DNA of 5,007 nt, taken from positions 1-5,007 of the forward strand of contig JACQRR010000004.1 in assembly GCA_016206365.1 (NCBI GenBank), in the 5' to 3' direction. Below are positions 4,162 through 5,007 of this stretch, in pieces. The DNA is from Candidatus Roizmanbacteria bacterium (GTDB taxonomy: Bacteria; Patescibacteriota; Microgenomatia; UBA1406; GWC2-37-13). Position 1 is the first letter of the stretch; each line of letters opens with the position of its first letter. A program made the position numbers and the translations under genes. The notes below the pieces were generated by a model. It saw only the letters and a list, made by a program, of their open reading frames with translations, had not been told where the DNA came from and did no database searches.

Positions 4162-4650
4162 TTAACGCATAACCAAAATTCTAGGCCATGTTTTAGGGAA
4201 ATTGGAGATAATTAATTTGCCGAACACAAAGGCGAAATCATGAGGGTATCTATTTGAAGCCAAGACAGAATCCTCACGATCTAAGTCTTTTGCTTGCTCT
4301 CCTTTTATTAATGCCTCCAATCTTTTTTTGATAAAGAGATCTAAGTTATGTTTATGATTTTTCCAAATTATTTCGCTTGCGGCATATTCCGCACAGAAAG
4401 CGTATAGTTCACCGACTCCATAATCCATTGGAAAGTAAATATTTTTTTTAACCTTTTTGCCTTCGTAAAGTTTCTTTGCAGTTTTTAGAAAATTAATATT
4501 ATCTTTTTTATCCGAATACCACCAAAGTTTGTGCCGATTCCAATATAAGTGACCAAATTCATGAATAATCGTAGCTAGGTAAGACTGTTTGGTAATATAA
4601 GGGTTAAATTCTAATTCCTTCTTTTTTTGTAACTCAATAAAAGGAGTCAT
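4162..4650 (-). CDS. HExxH metallopeptidase-like protein (probably C-terminal part of a frame-broken gene)
   Basis: The 162-residue product has HEFGH at 30-34, the zinc-binding and catalytic HExxH of zincin peptidases. GELYAFCAEYAASE (80-93) follows, where Glu81 or Glu88 could be the third ligand of a gluzincin. There is no signal peptide or membrane segment, so it would act in the cytoplasm. I do not recognise a named family; the substrate is unknown. The HExxH motif starts only 30 residues from this ATG, and an overlapping minus-strand frame starting at 4795 (53 codons) runs into it one frame away with its own promoter. This ATG has only a weak GGCGGT 3 nt upstream. The natural protein is therefore probably about 210 residues and broken by a one-base shift between 4671 and 4637. 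Two translationally coupled genes are the alternative. Confidence 0.75.
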   Translation of the reverse strand: MTPFIELQKKKELEFNPYITKQSYLATIIHEFGHLYWNRHKLWWYSDKKDNINFLKTAKKLYEGKKVKKNIYFPMDYGVGELYAFCAEYAASEIIWKNHKHNLDLFIKKRLEALIKGEQAKDLDREDSVLASNRYPHDFAFVFGKLIISNFPKTWPRILVMR

Positions 4651-4795
4651 TAGACCGCCATATATTAATGATTAAGATATTTTTTAAAAAGCTTTTTCTG
4701 TTAAAGATAAAATTCAATTCAGGCCGCCAAACAGTTTTTATTCCTTCCTCAATTGACTCAAAATCTTTCTTTATGGCCTTATAGTTTTCGTACAT
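4634..4795 (-). CDS. 53-residue ORF, probable N-terminal part of the metallopeptidase gene
   Basis: This short frame, starting at the ATG at 4795, encodes a charged, soluble peptide (MYENYKAIKKDFESIEEGIK…) continuing into RPELNFIFNRKSFLKNILII, then stops at TGA 4636-4634, overlapping the metallopeptidase ORF by 17 nt. An extended -10 (TGTTAGAAT) ends 6 nt before its ATG, the same geometry as other genes here, which supports it as the true 5' end of the transcription unit. It is more likely the first quarter of one gene split by a frame shift than an independent protein. I recognise no domain. Confidence 0.5.
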   Translation of the reverse strand: MYENYKAIKKDFESIEEGIKTVWRPELNFIFNRKSFLKNILIINIWRSNDSFY

Positions 4796-4801
4796 GGTTT
4801 C

Positions 4802-4810
4802 ATTCTAACA
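4802..4810 (-). promoter_or_regulatory. Extended -10 promoter, leaderless geometry
   Basis: On the minus strand TGT-TAGAAT (4810-4802) is an extended -10, one mismatch from TATAAT. The -35 position at 17 bp (GGTAAA, 4830-4825) is weak, which the TGn extension may compensate. Six nucleotides separate it from the ATG at 4795, and there is no Shine-Dalgarno. Confidence 0.5.
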
Positions 4811-4858
4811 TGCTTTAAATTTATTTTACCCAATTTTTTTATTACAAAAAATTTTTAC

Positions 4859-4916
4859 AGGTGAGACGGATCTCTACCTTTTGGTAGTAGCACCTTTAGT
4901 AGCACCTTAAAGGTGT
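4859..4916. repeat. ACCT/AGGT palindrome cluster with a perfect 12-bp tandem duplication
   Basis: A bulged stem pairs 4859-4866 with 4871-4879. A second hairpin pairs ctacc (4874-4878) with ggtag (4883-4887) across tttt. TAGTAGCACCTT is then exactly duplicated head to tail (4885-4896, 4897-4908), and the second copy forms CACCTT-a-AAGGTG (4903-4915). That last hairpin is the compensatory sister of the one at 3941-3953. The alternative stems are mutually exclusive in part. It may be a regulatory leader or a dispersed element; no gene is visible in 4811-4967. Confidence 0.65.
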
Positions 4917-4967
4917 AATTTTTATTTTTGGAATAATCTAAAATATTACAAAATGATTGAATTTCAC

Positions 4968-4996
4968 TTGACATAAATCTGAGACTATGGTACTAT
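4968..4996 (+). promoter_or_regulatory. Strong plus-strand promoter for a gene beyond the window
   Basis: A consensus TTGACA (4968-4973) is followed after exactly 17 bp by TACTAT (4991-4996), preceded by TGG (4988-4990), an extended -10. Transcription would start near 5003, and no start codon appears before the window ends. The perfect 12-bp palindrome TGACTATAGTCA (4996-5007) begins on the last -10 base and covers the start site, a typical operator position. The gene it drives is not visible. Confidence 0.75.
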
Positions 4997-5007
4997 GACT
5001 ATAGTCA

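Overview
The window looks like accessory or intergenic-rich chromosome from a small-genome bacterium. A Patescibacteria/CPR lineage, most like Microgenomates, is my best guess. The guess rests on AT-rich DNA, bacterial -35/-10 promoters, a secreted 'CPR-style' surface protein paired with a DUF916/WxL-interacting-like membrane protein, an AAA_14/DUF4143 ATPase, and many short palindromic and tandem repeats. No rRNA, tRNA or housekeeping gene is present to confirm it.

Layout. Positions 1-180 are a dense cluster of palindromes, some apparently inserted inside others. Positions 179-338 hold at most a weak coding remnant, a degenerate 7-bp tandem repeat and a promoter. Two plus-strand surface genes follow (339-1055 and about 1150-2151): a small secreted beta-rich protein, then a signal-peptide plus C-terminal-anchor protein. 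They are separated by a composite repeat (heptamers, double hairpin, heptamers) that runs into the second gene and supplies its N-terminus. A third plus-strand gene (2191-2523) encodes a short single-pass membrane protein. Its frame continues sensibly past an in-frame TGA to 2628. Convergent to it, on the minus strand, is an AAA_14/DUF4143 ATPase (2664-3839). Positions 3840-4160 hold its promoter, two small adjacent hairpins and an 86-bp inverted-repeat element. A minus-strand HExxH metallopeptidase gene follows (4162-4650), probably the 3' part of a gene starting at 4795 and split by a frame break near 4640-4670. Positions 4796-5007 hold that gene's promoter, a palindrome/tandem-repeat cluster and a strong plus-strand promoter for a gene beyond the window.

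How it works together. The two surface genes resemble a minimal WxL-type cell-surface module, with a secreted beta-domain protein and a membrane-anchored partner. The most striking architectural signals are three. (1) Heptanucleotide tandem repeats occur at five places around these two genes, including the signal-peptide hydrophobic core of both. (2) At four genes a -10 box sits only 5-7 nt upstream of the ATG with no Shine-Dalgarno, suggesting leaderless transcripts. (3) Small palindromes flanked by direct repeats are nested within older palindromes. No complete undescribed defence or mobile system is evident from sequence alone.
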